From Acanthornis magna (lineage: Eukaryota; Chordata; Aves; Passeriformes; Acanthizidae), in the NCBI GenBank assembly GCA_036785705.1, contig JAWUZG010000005.1, forward strand, positions 4,454,501-4,518,500: 64,000 bases of DNA, written 5' to 3'. The notes beneath the pieces are model-generated. The model was not told the DNA's origin. It saw only the letters and a list, made by a program, of their open reading frames with translations, and made no database searches. Of this stretch, positions 48,926 through 62,709 are shown piece by piece (position 1 is the stretch's first letter; every line of letters starts with the position of its first letter). A program made the position numbers and the translations under genes.

Positions 48926-51900
48926 GGTCCGCGCGGCTCGGAGCCGGGTCTCCCCCGGCACAGAGCCCGCCTCTCGCCGCATTGTCCCGGGTACGGTTCC
49001 CGCCGGGGCGGCCCGGCGCTGCGGGTTTGGGCGTAGGAGCGCGGGGGAGGAGGGAAACATAAGATACTTGTAATCTTACTCATGTTTAACACGGCGCCTG
49101 GAGGGAGGGGCGAGGCGAGGGACTGCGGAGCCTCCAGCCCTCCACCTGGCCGGCACAGCCCTGCGGCCCGCAGCCTGCGTGGGGACGCCGCGCCCCGGCC
49201 GCGGACTGCCCCAGAGAGGGAATCGGTGACCTAGGGAGGAATGTGTGGCAGCACAAAGGGCTGCTCGCTGCTCTAGGTGTGGCAGTCCAGGAGAAGAATG
49301 TCAACCTCGCGTCCTGGATGGCCGCGGCTTAGCCACGGCTGTCACCTGGGGCTTCTCCAAGGCGTCGCCCCATAATGTGAGGGTACGCCGGAGTCCAGAG
49401 CTGTGGAGCGGAAGGCGTGTCACCCCCCAGCAATTGCTGGTGCTGCCCGAGTGCCAGAGCCCTTCTCAAGTCTAATCCGGGAGCTGACCCGCATGACTAA
49501 TGCCTTGCACACGGATTGCCAGTGTGCTTTGGCTCCACTTTTGCTTAATTCAAAGTACAAGAGCTGACCTGAGGCCACTAAACAGTGAAAAGGAACAAAT
49601 CGAAGTGCCTTGAGACCATCATGGTGTGTGCTTATCTTCATTGCTGTTACGGCGTTGGTGTGTTGTAAAGACGCAGGATTTCAGTAATAACTAAACACCA
49701 CAGTATGAGGGGGCATGATACTCAAGATCTAATAAAAAAAAAGCATCTGGAACAATAATTTTTAAAAAAGGCCTGTTAAAACCTGAATTTAGTTTTGTCA
49801 GGGGAAGTTTCACAATGCATTTTATTTGCATGTGTGACAGGACTTTATGGTTACTTGTGCTGCTGTCTTTCACGAAGCCTACTTTATTTTGTTTTTCTGG
49901 AAGCTTTCTGTGTAGCAATATGCCAAGGAATTAAATTTTTTTTTGTTTCCACCATTTGGAGGACAGATGATGACAAAAGCTTGCAACAGACTGTAGAGGA
50001 GGGATTCTATATGATGGATGGACAGAATTTTTTCTAGGCATGTTCTCTGAGTGGAGCTCTGAATGGTTTAAACAGAACTGAATGGAAGAAATAGGATCAA
50101 CCAAATAATGTTGTTTTGAAAAGCAGGGATGAAAGTGTGTTTTTTGAAGGTGATTTGGTTTTTTCTCTCTGACCCCTGAAGGATAAGGCAAAAAGAACAC
50201 AGTAATTCCTGAAATAGTTTTGTGTTAGAGACCTAACTGTGAGAATTGCGTAGTATAGCTGAGAAGTGGCATCAAAGAGTTATTTTAATTTGTCAGTGAT
50301 GATTAATTTAGGGCTCTGAAGTAAGGACTGGCATCTGGGGGAGGCCTGGTTTCCAAAGACAAGGTGTTGTAACACAATGCTCATCTAATGATGAGTTGAA
50401 ATATTAGAGGCTCTGTACTTGAAACTCCTAGATGAGAGCAAATTGTGTTGATAGAAGCATTGCCAGGTTATCTCACAAGTACTTTGGCCTTCTCAGATGC
50501 AGGAGCACTTAGTTTCCATCATGTTAAATATCCATTTAAACATCAAATATTTGTTAGTTTTGCATTTAGCAGTTGGTGTTAAAACGGTCTGGGTCAAGAT
50601 ATTTGGCTTGGCTTCAAATGAGTTCACTCTCAATCATGCTGGGAGTCTGGCAAAATGAATTTGCTGCCTGCAACTGGTGGCAGGGTGACCATGGCAGGGA
50701 CAGCCACGTGGCCCTGTGGTTCACTCTCTGCAGTTGTGGTTTCACTTACTTTGAATGCTGCTGTGTGAATTTAAGGTGTAACTGAAGAATTAGAGTTGAC
50801 AATCTCGAAATGTAAAAAAAAAAGCATTATCTTCATGTTTGAAATCTAATGCTTTGATTTATGAGGATATGAGGCAAATAACTTTAAAATTCTGTTTCCA
50901 AGAGCAGCAGAGTATGGGCTGTAGCAAGTGTGCAGAGAATAGTAAGGCTTCTTTTATCTGCAACAATTGGCCACGGTGCTGCCTTTTGTCAGTGGAACAA
51001 TAGCAAAAATGTATTGCCTCCTTGATGGCCCATTAAAACGTATTTTATGTATATATGGAGGTGTTTTTTAAAAAGAAAACCTTTGTAATTGCTATTAGTT
51101 ATACGCTTAAGAGTATTCAGTATCATTGTAACATAATTATATGTAATGCAAGTCTCTGGCAGGGTAACAGCAGCCTACCTTCTGAAGAGCTAATATAAAT
51201 ATTTGCAAGAGGAGAAAACAAGCAGGAACTCTGCAGTCAAACTTGGGTTCTGCTGAACTGTTTCTGGGTTTTTGGTATTTGCTGTTTTGTGAGTAGCAGA
51301 AACTACATTTCTGGAGAGATTATTGTTTAAATCTTTTGATTACTTAAATTTCCGTGGGGTGCAAAGAAAAGTCAGTTTGAGGTAGTTGTACATGGTCAGA
51401 GTAATAGCCCCCCTTTTTCTGGCTAGCTGCCCAAAGTAAGAATAACCAGCGTACTATGATGAGTAGATACCACTTTCCTCCTTCAAGCCTGCAGCAAAAG
51501 GAGGGTCGTACATCACTTTTCTGGAAGAGACTGTTGTGTTTTGAAGTTAAACTGCCCTTACCAGAAGCCTGTATACGAAATCCACCAGACTGGCCCTAGG
51601 CCAGCATGCAGAGAGAATAAAGATGTCTCCTTGTGTGTCTGTTGTCTTCGGCTGACCTGGGTTAAATACATATGCAAACGTTCTGAAGGGCCAGTTTGTT
51701 AATTAGTCTTGCTTTTCCGTTTGATTCTATAGGATTTTTTGTTTAATTCATCCGTGTTGAGGAGAGGTTTCAGGAAGGTTTGCCAGACAGTGTCAAGCAG
51801 AGGTCAGCAGAGCTGCCCGGAGCTGTCCCTGGCCAGGCTGAGCCCAGCCGCAGGAGGTGCTGAATAAATGCAGATCTATACTTGCTTCTGCTCACCCCAC

Positions 51901-53275
51901 AGAGTGAACCTTTTACCCTGCACATCCTGCATTTGCATTTTATACAAATTCTAAACCAGCATATTTGCTCCTCAGATCTTTTCTCTTGTGTCTGCATGGA
52001 CTCCTTCAGAGGAGTTGTGTGCATTTTAAGGACAGGATGCAGCATGACTTGGAAAAATCAGAACTGTCCTTGAATACTACCAGTGGTGACTTTCATTTGT
52101 ACCTTCGTTTATTAAAATAGGTACCCACCGATTTTCAGTGTTTCTCTGAGTTACAAGACCCTTTCTCTTCCCAAGTATAGTCAGCAAAGCTCTAACGGAG
52201 GTGTTCCTAACCTGTGTTATCTAAGTTAGACTGTTAAATATTTTTTTTCTCTTGTAAAAAGGAGAATAATCAGCAATTTGACTAGTATAGTAAAGCTGGT
52301 ATCTTCGTTTTCATATTTCATGTTCCCATCTTGGTGAATTCAACAAAGGATCATTTTATTTATTCAGTTTTATTCATTATCATGTGCAGTGTCTAGCACT
52401 GGGGCCTGCTTCTGTGATTGAGCTGGTGTAAGAGCTTCAGAAGCCGAACAGCTCTTTCTTCTGTTAACCAGAAGTGTATGCAAGGATAGTCCTGCCAAGT
52501 TCGATGGTATGTTTGCTTTGTGTGTGTATCCTTTGACTTGCTTTCCAGGATAAAACCACACAGCTTCCACCTACCCTATAATGATGGAGCCCTCAGGGAA
52601 ATTTTGAATTGCACTGGGAGTTTTCCCCTTGGAGGTGAAATCCTACAAACCACAAGTTAGGAGACAGTGAAGAGCCATTGTTTGTTTGCCCTCTTGCCCC
52701 ATCCTCCCAGCCTGTACTTAAGGAAGCTTGGAGCATGGCTATGGAGTGACCACTGTCCTGCCCGCCTTGTTGCGTCACCACTGGTGGCCCCAGAACCTCT
52801 TTCTTATCTCACAGATAACCAAGAACATCAGTGCTTGTGGAAGTTGAGGGGAGTTTTCAGGCTTCCCAGTGAGATTTTCTCGAAGTTGCTGGGAAAGCGG
52901 ATGTTGTTTTTCATTTTCCTTCTTCTCCCCCCAGTGCCCAGGATTTTAGAGAGCGCTCAGTCCAGGAGCCTGGCTACTTAGCAGCAGGCATTTAGGCATC
53001 TTCTTAACCCTGGAGACCAACGTTGCCATGCTCCTGGAATTCGGGGTGTGGGAAGGGGGTACTCTGGTGCTTGCCACACAGTTTTGAGGGAATTTCAAGG
53101 CTTTGTCTGCCTGTTTCCATGTCCATGCTGCCACACCCTGCTGTTTGATGGCTCTCCTTGATCCGCCTGGCCTTTGTGTGCTGGGAAGGAACAAAGGGTG
53201 GTTACCCTTCAACTGGAGCACTTGGTGTGCTTGAGTTATATTTCTTTATTTTCTGTTATTATTTTGACAGAATCT

Positions 53276-53277
<2 letters not shown>

Positions 53278-53316
<39 letters not shown>
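53278..53316. repeat. perfect poly(T) run, 39 nt
   Basis: An uninterrupted T homopolymer in RTN4 intron 1. A phenylalanine-rich open frame over it is an artefact. A shorter 17-nt T run lies at 53,655-53,671. Confidence 0.9.
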
Positions 53317-53317
<1 letters not shown>

Positions 53318-55446
53318 TGCTGGCAGGTTTCTATAGTAACTACGAAACTCAGATACAAATATTAACAAAGCATAGTTCAATCTGAAAATGTCTTGCAGGT
53401 TCTAGTTTGGAGGCAAGGAAATAGTTCTCGGTCTTTTATTGGCTAGAAAAATGGAAAGCAACTTATAGCTTACAGGTAAATTGTCTTCAGATATTCAAAA
53501 TGCTTATGCATGAAGTAGGAGGAAAATTGTGTAACTATCAAGCTGCTTTAGAAATGAAAGAAAAAGAGAGCTATTATTGCCAAGTAAAAATAGTGAACTG
53601 TGAGACATCAGTAGAAAAGTAATGTTTTTATGCAGGTTTTGGTTGGTTTTTTTCTTTTTTTTTTTTTTTTTAAAGTTCTTCTTTTATGATCTAAAATAGA
53701 AATTGCTCCTGTGTATGCTTTGGAAACACTGCATAATATTTTCTACTTATTCTGCAGTCTCAGTTTTTAACGCAATACAGGACATCCAGCCCTGAGATCG
53801 CACTGAGATCCTGCACTCCAGACAGATGACACATACTTGGTGGATGGCTTTTTTAATTGGTCTTTCCATCAATAAGAACTATTACAATAGCAATAAAATA
53901 ATGGCGTTATTAATATTCAAAAAGTCTGAGAAAATCAAATTATCTCAGTACAATGTTTTTTATCTTTCAAATGGAAATAATCAATCTGCCAACTGTAACT
54001 GTCAAAATATGACGATTTTAAGTTAGGTTAGATTTTATGGTTTTAAATTGCTGCTTTCCCCCATGATTTTAATGCATTTGTTTCAATTTGTTGCTTTCTG
54101 ATGTATAAAGAGTGAATACTTTATCTCCCCTCTCTATGCAGAAGTATTGGGAATACCACTGTGACCCTCCCTGGTTTTGCTAGGAGCCTTGCTTTGTGTT
54201 TGAGAAAATACTCTCAGCTTCTACTGGCAGCTTTTTAATGAACAGGGCAATCATGTCATCAACTTCATCAGCTAGGGAGAATATGTTAGTTAAGATGTCT
54301 TCAAATAAGACACAAGACTGAGATAAATATAAACTTTTCTGTTGCCAGTGAAAAGTGTTCTCAGTCTGTCAAAATCCTCCTGCTTATCCAGGCAGCAATG
54401 GTTTGCGACAGTTTTCCTTGAACTCTGCTGTCCCCTCTTTTCTGACAGGAGAGAAAATTCCTTAGTGCCTGTCGTTCTGTGTCCCCCGTGTGTGGCAAGG
54501 AAAGCAGTGCCAAGGAAAACAGATGAAAGAGCATGTGTGAGGCCTTCCAAAGCAGGTTGGAGCTGCAGAACAGAAAGGAACAAGTGAGGAGAAAAATGTC
54601 ACTGGTGGCAGAGAGGCTCCTTCTTTTGTGGGCTTCAGCCAGGTCTGCTGGTGGTGTCTTCAGCCTGCTCAGAGGGATGGATTTAGAGTGCTTTAAACCC
54701 AAGCTTTTGTTAAAAGATTGCAATGTTAGATTAGAAAATTGGGTTTTCCCTGTGTATTTGTGTCTTTAAAAAAGCCAAGTTAAGTGGGTGGGCAAAACCT
54801 GTATTGACCAAAATCTCTTGCCGTGCTGTTGGTACCTGAGCTCCTTGGTTGTCAGGAGGACATCAAGACTCTGTGAATCTTCACACTGCTTTTTCCCTTT
54901 AATGAAAACATCCTACAGATACTTATGGCTACAAGAAGTCCATATTGCTCCCTGTTTTTCATATCTTATGCATCAGACATCTTATGCACCAATTTGTTTT
55001 TATTTTGCAGACCCTAAGCTCTTATGTCAGAGGCTTGTCACACAAGGTAATGTGTTGGGAAGAGATGCCAAAAGAAATCAGTAGCATCTCATCTCCATTC
55101 TTTAAAGATTATTTTAGCTAATAAATACATTCTTCCGCAATGATAAGGTTGCTCATCTAAATACTGCTTAATTTGTTTAATTGTGGGGAAAGCAGGGAAA
55201 AATCCATCTGTACAAATCAGTGAAAAAGAATCTTATGATTGGTATAATCTCTAAAATTAAATTGGATAATGTCTGCATAATGATAGGATTTGCATGGCTC
55301 TTTAGACCTCCTGCCTTTGAATAAGTTCTGATGTAATTACTATGTTTTTCTGCTTTGCGGCACTGCCAGAACTCAAATTCCTTTTTGTTACTTCAATGTG
55401 TGGTTAAAGAGTCTGGGTCTTAAGGAAGAGTTACTTAATTTGTAGA

Positions 55447-55450
<4 letters not shown>

Positions 55451-55490
<40 letters not shown>
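55451..55490. repeat. perfect poly(T) run, 40 nt
   Basis: An uninterrupted T homopolymer in RTN4 intron 1, the longest in the window. No poly(A)-signal-bearing body is recognisable beside it. Confidence 0.9.
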
Positions 55491-55491
<1 letters not shown>

Positions 55492-58400
55492 TTACAAATG
55501 TTGCCAAAGCATCAGTACTTGAATTTAAAGCTGTGTCTAGCTGGACACCTGTGTTTGCAGTTGACTAGGTTGTTTCTTTCTGTTTCTTTTAATCGAATAC
55601 ATTGAAATAGTATAAATTGGTGTCTGTAAATAAGGAAGCTGGGAATGTTCATATCTGAGATTGTTCTAAATTAATTTTTAGCTTGCTATTAAACAAATTT
55701 GATTTATATATTAAATAGAGTTGTGATTGTAAAGTGGGCATTTCAGGCCATCAGAGACAGGCTGTGAACTGTTGGGGTTAATTATAGCCACCTGACTTGA
55801 ACAAAGGGAGGCTTTACCCAGCACCTGATGCTAATTTGGGTAATAAAGCAGAATTTCTGTGACTGGGTGGTTGATGATACCCATGTGGGGAAAGCACAGC
55901 CAAGATTTGTGGTACTTGTGCTCTGCCATTTACTCCTGCCTGAGCTTGGGTTGTGCTCGGGAGCAGAACAGTTTTCTCTTTGTTCCTGAGGGGATTTAAT
56001 TTCCTCGTGGTGAGCTCCTGCGGATTGCTGGGCTGGGATAGGTATGTGCATCCTGTTTCTGGGAATTCTGTGTGTACTCAGTGGGACAGTAGTGAAAAGT
56101 TTCTTTGGAGCTGAACTGTGAGGCTTTTTTCTTTGTTTGTTTAGTTTTAATAACAAAAGATGCCAGATAAAATCCTGTCCTTGTTGTGAGGGAGGGGGTG
56201 ACATCCAATGGAGGAGGGACTTTTAGCAGAAAGTGCTCATACCAGGACTACTCTCTGAAATGCTTTGGATCCTGTCCATGGTGTTACTGATTAAAATAAT
56301 TGTAAGAGTGAGGTGAGACTGGCAGTGGTGTCTGAAGTATTTAATGGTCTTTTAAAAACACTCCTGTGGTGGGTTCTTACTTTGGCAGCCTGGGAATTGT
56401 AATAGAGGGTGTTAGAAGAGCCAGAATTAATGTCTCTTCCTTGTGTCCCTCTGTTCGTGCTTTGGTTGGCATTTGGGTATTGCAGGGGAGTGGAACTGCC
56501 TTTCTTTTCACCAAATAGGTGATCAAAAGAAGAAGAAGAAATGTCGCATAGCTCACCTCTGTCCCGGTGCTTTACAATCTCTGTGTTGCTGGGCAGCTTC
56601 TCTCAAGTGGAGTTTTTTTAAAAGAGAAGCTGCAAAATTGGACCACGTAAAAATGATATGGAAAAAACTTGCCTAAACCAGTTTGGCTATAGATTTCTGC
56701 TTAGACAACAAGAAAATGCCACTTGCTTGGACACCTGTTTGCAGAAATGGTCATTGCATTGCTGTAAATGCTCGCTTTGAACTTGTTTTCTTTATACATT
56801 TCAAGTAGTGCAGTACAACTCTCCCTGCAGGTGATGCATGATTCCACTTTGCAGTAATTGCCATGAAGGCCTGAAATGACCTACAGCTGGGCTTGTTAAC
56901 GATCAAAGGTCTTGGCTCCCTTAGTGATCCCAGCTGTGATACCCTCAGGGTGTTAAAAATGGAGCTCTTTTTCCCCCTTACATCTTCTGTAGCAGCTTGC
57001 ACACTTTCCTCCCAGGATTTCCAAATAGTTTCCTAAACTGGAAGCTTCTCTTTAAAAACTTACACCTATAACTAAAAAGAGACAAATGAGAAAAGCTAAT
57101 TATTTGCTGTGGCTCTGCGGCCTGGTCTAATGATGTGAAAAGGTGCTATTAATAGTTAACGTTCTTAATCTTGAATGGCTTAAATATTTGGTGAAACCCC
57201 GTATTTAGAACAATCGCATCATAACAGGAGATGATTTAAATGGAGTTTGTGTAGGCAGCTGCTTTTCTCAGGAAATTCTTGTGAAGTTGAATGCTCTTGT
57301 TTTGTACTGCAGTAGGAAATTAGGCATCCAAGAACTTGAAATAATTAACTTTTAAATGGCCGCATGTGTTGCTAAACAGCCGGAGATAGAAATGCTGCTG
57401 GGGCAGCCTGCACTGTGGGCGCATGAACAACTTGGTGCATTGAAGAAACAATTTCTCTTTCATATCTGCCCTAGGGGGATGGCTGCAAATGGAACTTCTA
57501 CACGACGTGTGAGTCATGTCACAGATGCCATTCCTTGGAGTATTAATTTTACCCTGTTTTCCTTCATTGTTAAATATTTATGTTAACAGGAGAGGCCTTT
57601 CACAATGTCCCGCTGTGGGAGGTCTGTAAGGTAAAAGCAGTCCCTGGCCTGTTGGTTTGGTATCATGCTCATTTCCTAAGCTTGCAAAGGTGAAGTGGAT
57701 TCTGAAAGACTCAATTTTTGCTAATTTTGTTTTAAGAATAGCACACATGTTACAGCAAACTAATCCAGGAAGTGGTTTTTTAAGTGCTGAAGGCTGAAAC
57801 TGCCATCTAGGAGCCTAATGCAGTCTTCTGCCAAAGCTGGACTGGGCATCAGGTGAAGTTTGCTCAGAATTTTTGTGGGTTTTGTATGTTTTAATGCCAA
57901 ACCCGTACACAAAAATAGGGAGAGCAGCAGAGCAATAAACCCACTTTACCACAGTCCTGGTGCTGCTGCTTGGAAGGGTCCTTCACTTACACACATCCAG
58001 AGATGAGGGATAGGAATTGTTCTGGCTCAGTTCTTATTGTCTCTGATGAGACTGAAGCCCTCTGCTTTCCTTGGGCAAGTATGTTTTGTGGGAAGAAAAA
58101 GGGATCTTTTCTCAGTAATTGTTTTTCATGGTATTGTCAGTTTACTGATTCCTAATTTTAAACATTCTTCTCTTTCTCTGGAAATTTTTGCATTTAACTT
58201 TCATTTCATTAGTTGTATGAGAAATCTCTCCATTTATTTCTCTACTTCTTACCAAAACTTTGATATTTAAATGTTAAGTTTTATGCTGGTAATGTCAGCA
58301 TCTTGTAACATCAGCAGTTAGTGGGAAATCAGCAGAAATTAAAATGAGGGTTTAAAATTACACATCTTTGTCATGATGGTGTCAAGGTTCTTTATTTTTA

Positions 58401-61400
58401 AACAAACCTGAAATCTGATTCTCGTTGGGAGATGTTATGTTTTAGCTGAAATCATAATGCAGTTTTAAAATATGAGACTTCATGCCAATGAAAGAAGCTA
58501 CAGGGCTATTTGCATGTGCTTTTTTGATTTTTTTAGGGAGTATTGAATTTGTAAAAAGCCAAGGTAAAATGTGCAGAATGTTTCTGGTTAAAAACAGGAA
58601 TGCAGTCAGGCTGAGTCTCTAAAGTTCTCTTTAAAAGCCATCAATTGGAGTGCTTCAGTAAACTCATATAAAGTGGTACCACTCCTAAGTAAGAGGTCAG
58701 CCTTTATATTAACTGCAATGCTGAAAGTACTTTACTAACTTGCAGAATTTTGGATTTTTGGCAGATAAAATTTGGAGTAAAGAGTTTTTTTCCTGGGGGT
58801 TTTGTGTTCATTTTGAGATCTCATTCTTCTGTGTTTCATGAAACAAAATCTGTCTTCTGATGGAAGTGTTAATTGAGCAGTTCATCTTACTGAAGGAGTT
58901 TTTAGTTATGATTTGTAAAATTTGAAGATGACTTAGATATTTCTGTATATCATTGGGTGAAGGTTTGCTGTAGTGAAACTCACTTTGTGTGTCAGTTAAG
59001 GTGTTTTGAATATCTACTTTTGCTTGATAATAATCTTGCTCAGAGCTTGATGTATTCTGAAGTTTTTTTACTTGGTTCTGGTGTACTGCTTGTTTGGGTG
59101 TTTGTTTTGCTCACCTAATTTCTGCCATTGAGATGCAAATAGCAGAAGCCACCCCTGGTTGAGGGATCCTAGAAGTGTCCTACTTACCCACCGAGTTGTG
59201 TTTCTGACAGGTTTCTACCTGCACATGGGAGGTGGGGATTCTTCAATGCCCATGTCACTGCTGGAAAAAATCTCTTTCACCATGTCACTTCAATTCCCCT
59301 CTGCAGAGTGCTGGTTCAGTCAGCACTGACTGATGGGGGAGCTGTCCTACTCCATTTCCCCTGCTTGCCTGGAGGTGTTCCACAGGACCCACAAGGGCAG
59401 GAAAAAGCCCTTGTATCTTCTTTCTTTCAGCAGGAAAAATGCCATTCTAATGTGGGTGGAGGGAAAGTGGGTGGTTCTCCTTGGCTGGTTAGGAAACACT
59501 GCTTTTATGTAATCTCTTTTCACACTCCAGCTATGTGTGGAAAATAAAGTTTGGGTGTGGACATAATATCCTTCCATTAAGAGAACCTGGGAATTCAGTG
59601 GCTGGCATAGCTGTGTTGACTAAATGGAAGCCAAACCCCAGAAGGAGTTTTTGCCTTGTGCTGTCTTAAGGAAACCCCGAAGGCCCATGGTCCTAAAAGC
59701 AGTGCTCCTCCCCAGAAACTGAAACCTTTCTCTGGGGTTGGAAAGTGTTCAAAAGATTTTAAATGTGGCTTTTTTGATAGAGGTTGCAGTTGGCCTTTGG
59801 ACAGGACTGGAACTGCACCTTCAGGATGACTTCTGTGTTTTTCCTTCACCTCCTTACCACAGTGAACTCTGTTGTGTTTCTTTGCCCTTCTTCCTGCATT
59901 TCCAGCACCTCTTCTCTACTGCCTTGGTGTTGGTTTCCTGCTGAGGCCCTTTTCTGTTGGGCTGTCAGGGTCTATGTGGTCCCATCAGGTCCATCCTGCC
60001 TTTTCTCCTGCCCCAAAGCACAGAACCCCTCCAGGAAATCCAGCCTGTGCTGCTCTAGGATGATCTGGAGGAGGGGGAGTGTGTGGTTTCAAGAGAGATG
60101 TGGGAAAAGATCTCAGTGAGGCGGGGGGGACGTGGAGTCGAGCAGCTCCTGCAATAAAGGGCCTGTAGCAGTACTTGGTGTTGCAGTTCTGTGGCTCTGT
60201 GTCACGTACCCATCAGTTGTCCTCCAGTGTGGTTTTTGTCCTTACAAGCTTTGCCACCACTGAACTGTGACACTGCTTTAATGTGCTCTAAATTTGGAAT
60301 TGAGGTTTCTCTTTATATGCTCCTTAATCGAAAAATGTAATTTTTAGAAAACTGAGCAGAAATCCCTTTGGCCCAGCAGGAGTTGAGGAAGCTTCTGAAT
60401 ACCAAGTCCTACACTCAGCTTTATTACTCTGTTTTCTGCCATCCTCAAGTGATGTTTATAATCCACAAAGTACAGCAATATATAAATGTTCTGTGAAATA
60501 AACCCAATTGACTGGATATTGTTACAGGAAATGCAGGCTGTGAGGAGACTTGATCTTTGGAAAACTGCTGGTGGGATTAACTTGAATAAGCCAGACAGGT
60601 CATGAGTGTCTCCAAGTGGCATTGCTTCTGCACAAGTCATGGTTTAGTGCCAAAGCACAGCTTGGCTTAATGCCTTGCCTGACTGAGTTATTATGTATGT
60701 GCTGCTGCACCTACCATATTTCTCACTTCTTGCCTTTCAGCTTTTAAAGCAATTGCTTCTATTTTTCTTTGCTTTTAATAATAGTAAAAAAAAACAACAA
60801 CTCAAAACCTCTTTTCCAGTACTTGATTTTGTCCAGGCAAATAGCAAAATTAAAGATTGTTGGTGTCTGTACTGAAAATTAAAAATCTGATTTAAGTGCT
60901 TTAATATGATTTTGCACTCTGCTAATAAAATTGATGTAAATTGCAAATATCCTTTAACAGCCTCAGTCTGAAAATTTTATGGACTCTTCAGAATGAAATA
61001 AATGTGCCTAAATGTTTTACCTAAAGTTACCTTAAAGTATTTTTAAATCAATGCAAAGCCAAACAGCTGTGATGGACCTGGGAAAAATACTACTGCTGAC
61101 GCAGAAATTCAGAGAAGGACTGGTTTTGCTTTGCCTAGTTCCTCATGATGGCTGGTATTGTTGCTTTGAGTGGAAATTGGAAAGCTGGGTTTGTCTTGGG
61201 AGATATTAGGCTTTAAACAAACTCAGCAAAGCCAAATACACTTCTTGGATCATGCCAAAAAAGGCTTTAAAAATAATGCCTTCCTCTGGGAGCTTGTCTA
61301 TGCCATACCAAAAGGAAAATAGTAAAGACAAAGCAAATAGTAGATCATTTACTGTTTCCAGTTTGCCCAGTATGGCCGCGCCTGGTGAGTGCTGTGTTTG

Positions 61401-61845
61401 TGGGGTGTTTCAGAGCTTGCTTTAGTCATTTGAGCTTTCCCCAGTGTTTGGTTGAGTGTGCTGGGGCTACTCTCACACAAGTGAGGGGGTGGTGAGGAGA
61501 CCTCGGGTGGGGTGAGCCGAGGACTGTGTGCGTTGGCAATGGCAGGTGTAGCTGCTCAGTGGTGTGCAAGCTCAGGGAATGAAAATAAAGAGTAGCTGCC
61601 AAGGTGTGTCTCACCCTAAGGTTGGTCACTGGCTTGGAGGGTGGAGATCCCTCAGTAAAATCTAGTTGTGAATGGGGAAATCTGGGTGTTGGCTCTCCCA
61701 AATCTCCTGGCACCCATGGTGTTCCATGGGTCTCTTGGGTGTTGGCTACGGGTCTGTTGGGTTTATTGGGAACTGACTCCTGTGTGCTTTCTCCCCTCTT
61801 CACCCTAGCCCTTCCTTCTGCTGAGGTTATTTGTTTGTTTTTCAG

Positions 61846-61902
61846 ATGAGACCCTTTTTGCTCTTCCTGCTACATCTGCGCCTCTGATGCACTCCTCTGC
61901 AG
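61846..61902 (+). CDS. RTN4: RTN4 coding exon 2
   Basis: Follows a strong acceptor (TTTGTTTGTTTTTCAG). Joined to the last base of exon 1 it encodes DETLFALPATSAPLMHSSA (residues 152-170), matching the conserved DETLFALPA motif of Nogo-A/B. It is 57 nt long with phase 1 at both ends, so inclusion or skipping preserves the frame. It is common to Nogo-A and Nogo-B. The donor is CTGCAG|GCAAGT, a GC donor with otherwise perfect consensus; no usable GT donor is nearby. Confidence 0.95.
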
Positions 61903-62709
61903 GCAAGTTCTTTCTGCTCCCCTTTGTCTGAATATCTCCTGCCTTTCTGATCTCATTAACCCTTTCCCATTAGTCTGCCTTTACTAAAAGTCAGCATGGG
62001 TCCAAGAATAGCCTCTCACATTTTTCAGTTTTGACTTTTCAGTTGATCTATTCCAGATTTTAATATGCATTCATTTCTTTACATGGTAAACTGTTTCATA
62101 AACAAGATACAGCCATCTGTGAATTCTTGGACCCTTGATGTAGGAGAGAAGTTGATAGTGTTAACAGGTTAACACATCAGAGCATAGTTGCTTTACTGAT
62201 TTAGCAGAAAGGCTTAATCTATAGTAACTTTCTGCAGTATTTAAAAAAAAGTAAAATTTGTACCTGTGGTATTGTTTTAGTAGTTTTTGTTAGGTACACC
62301 ATCCACCAAATTCCCATTTAAAAAAAGGTGTCAAAAAGACTTTGCTGGCACACACATTTGTGCATATGTTTATGCCCAAGCATCCACACATCCCCCCCTC
62401 TCTGTCTTCCCTTGCCACCCTCCTGCTCTGGCTTTGTTAATATTGCCCCCTGTACTTGTCTGGCATCTTCAGCTTTACTGAGATCTTTGCACTGCATAAA
62501 GTTGCTGCTTCTTGAGCCTCTTGCTCACTTCTCCCCTAGAAGTGAAATAGAATAGCTTTAAGTGATACCGTGTATGAATGGCTCATAGTACTCATACTAG
62601 AACTTGGAAGAGCCTTTTAGTAGCTAAAATCACGTGAACCTGTTGAAAGTTTGCATTGACTGTAAGAGCACTTGCATTCTCTAACTTTCCTTTCTGTCCA
62701 CGGTCACAG
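61903..62709 (+). other. RTN4: RTN4 intron 2, GC-AG type
   Basis: An 807-nt intron running from GCAAGT to TTCCTTTCTGTCCACGGTCACAG. Splicing here gives the Nogo-A arrangement (exon 2 to exon 3); skipping exon 3 gives Nogo-B. The GC donor fits the well-known subclass that compensates with an AG|GCAAGT context. No other feature is seen in it. Confidence 0.85.

Larger units (their letters stand above)
47190..49240. promoter_or_regulatory. RTN4: CpG island at the RTN4 5' end
   Basis: Dense CpG and GC content starts abruptly at about 47,190 and fades by about 49,240, covering the promoter, 5' UTR, exon 1 and the first ~800 bp of intron 1. This is the usual setting of a broadly expressed vertebrate promoter without a TATA box. 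The boundaries are by eye. Confidence 0.9.
48399..61845 (+). other. RTN4: RTN4 intron 1
   Basis: A 13.4-kb GT-AG intron from GTGAGT to TTTGTTTGTTTTTCAG. Its first ~800 bp are CpG-island sequence with a 37-bp tandem repeat; the rest is AT-rich and contains two very long poly(T) runs. I found no convincing gene on either strand within it. A 13-nt ATG-to-donor segment at 61,372-61,384 is noted as a possible alternative start. Confidence 0.9.

Noticed and set aside
47151..49092. Many overlapping open frames of 60-170 codons on both strands of the CpG island
   Set aside because: High GC removes stop codons. Only the frame starting at 47,945 has a conserved protein, a correct donor and matching downstream exons.
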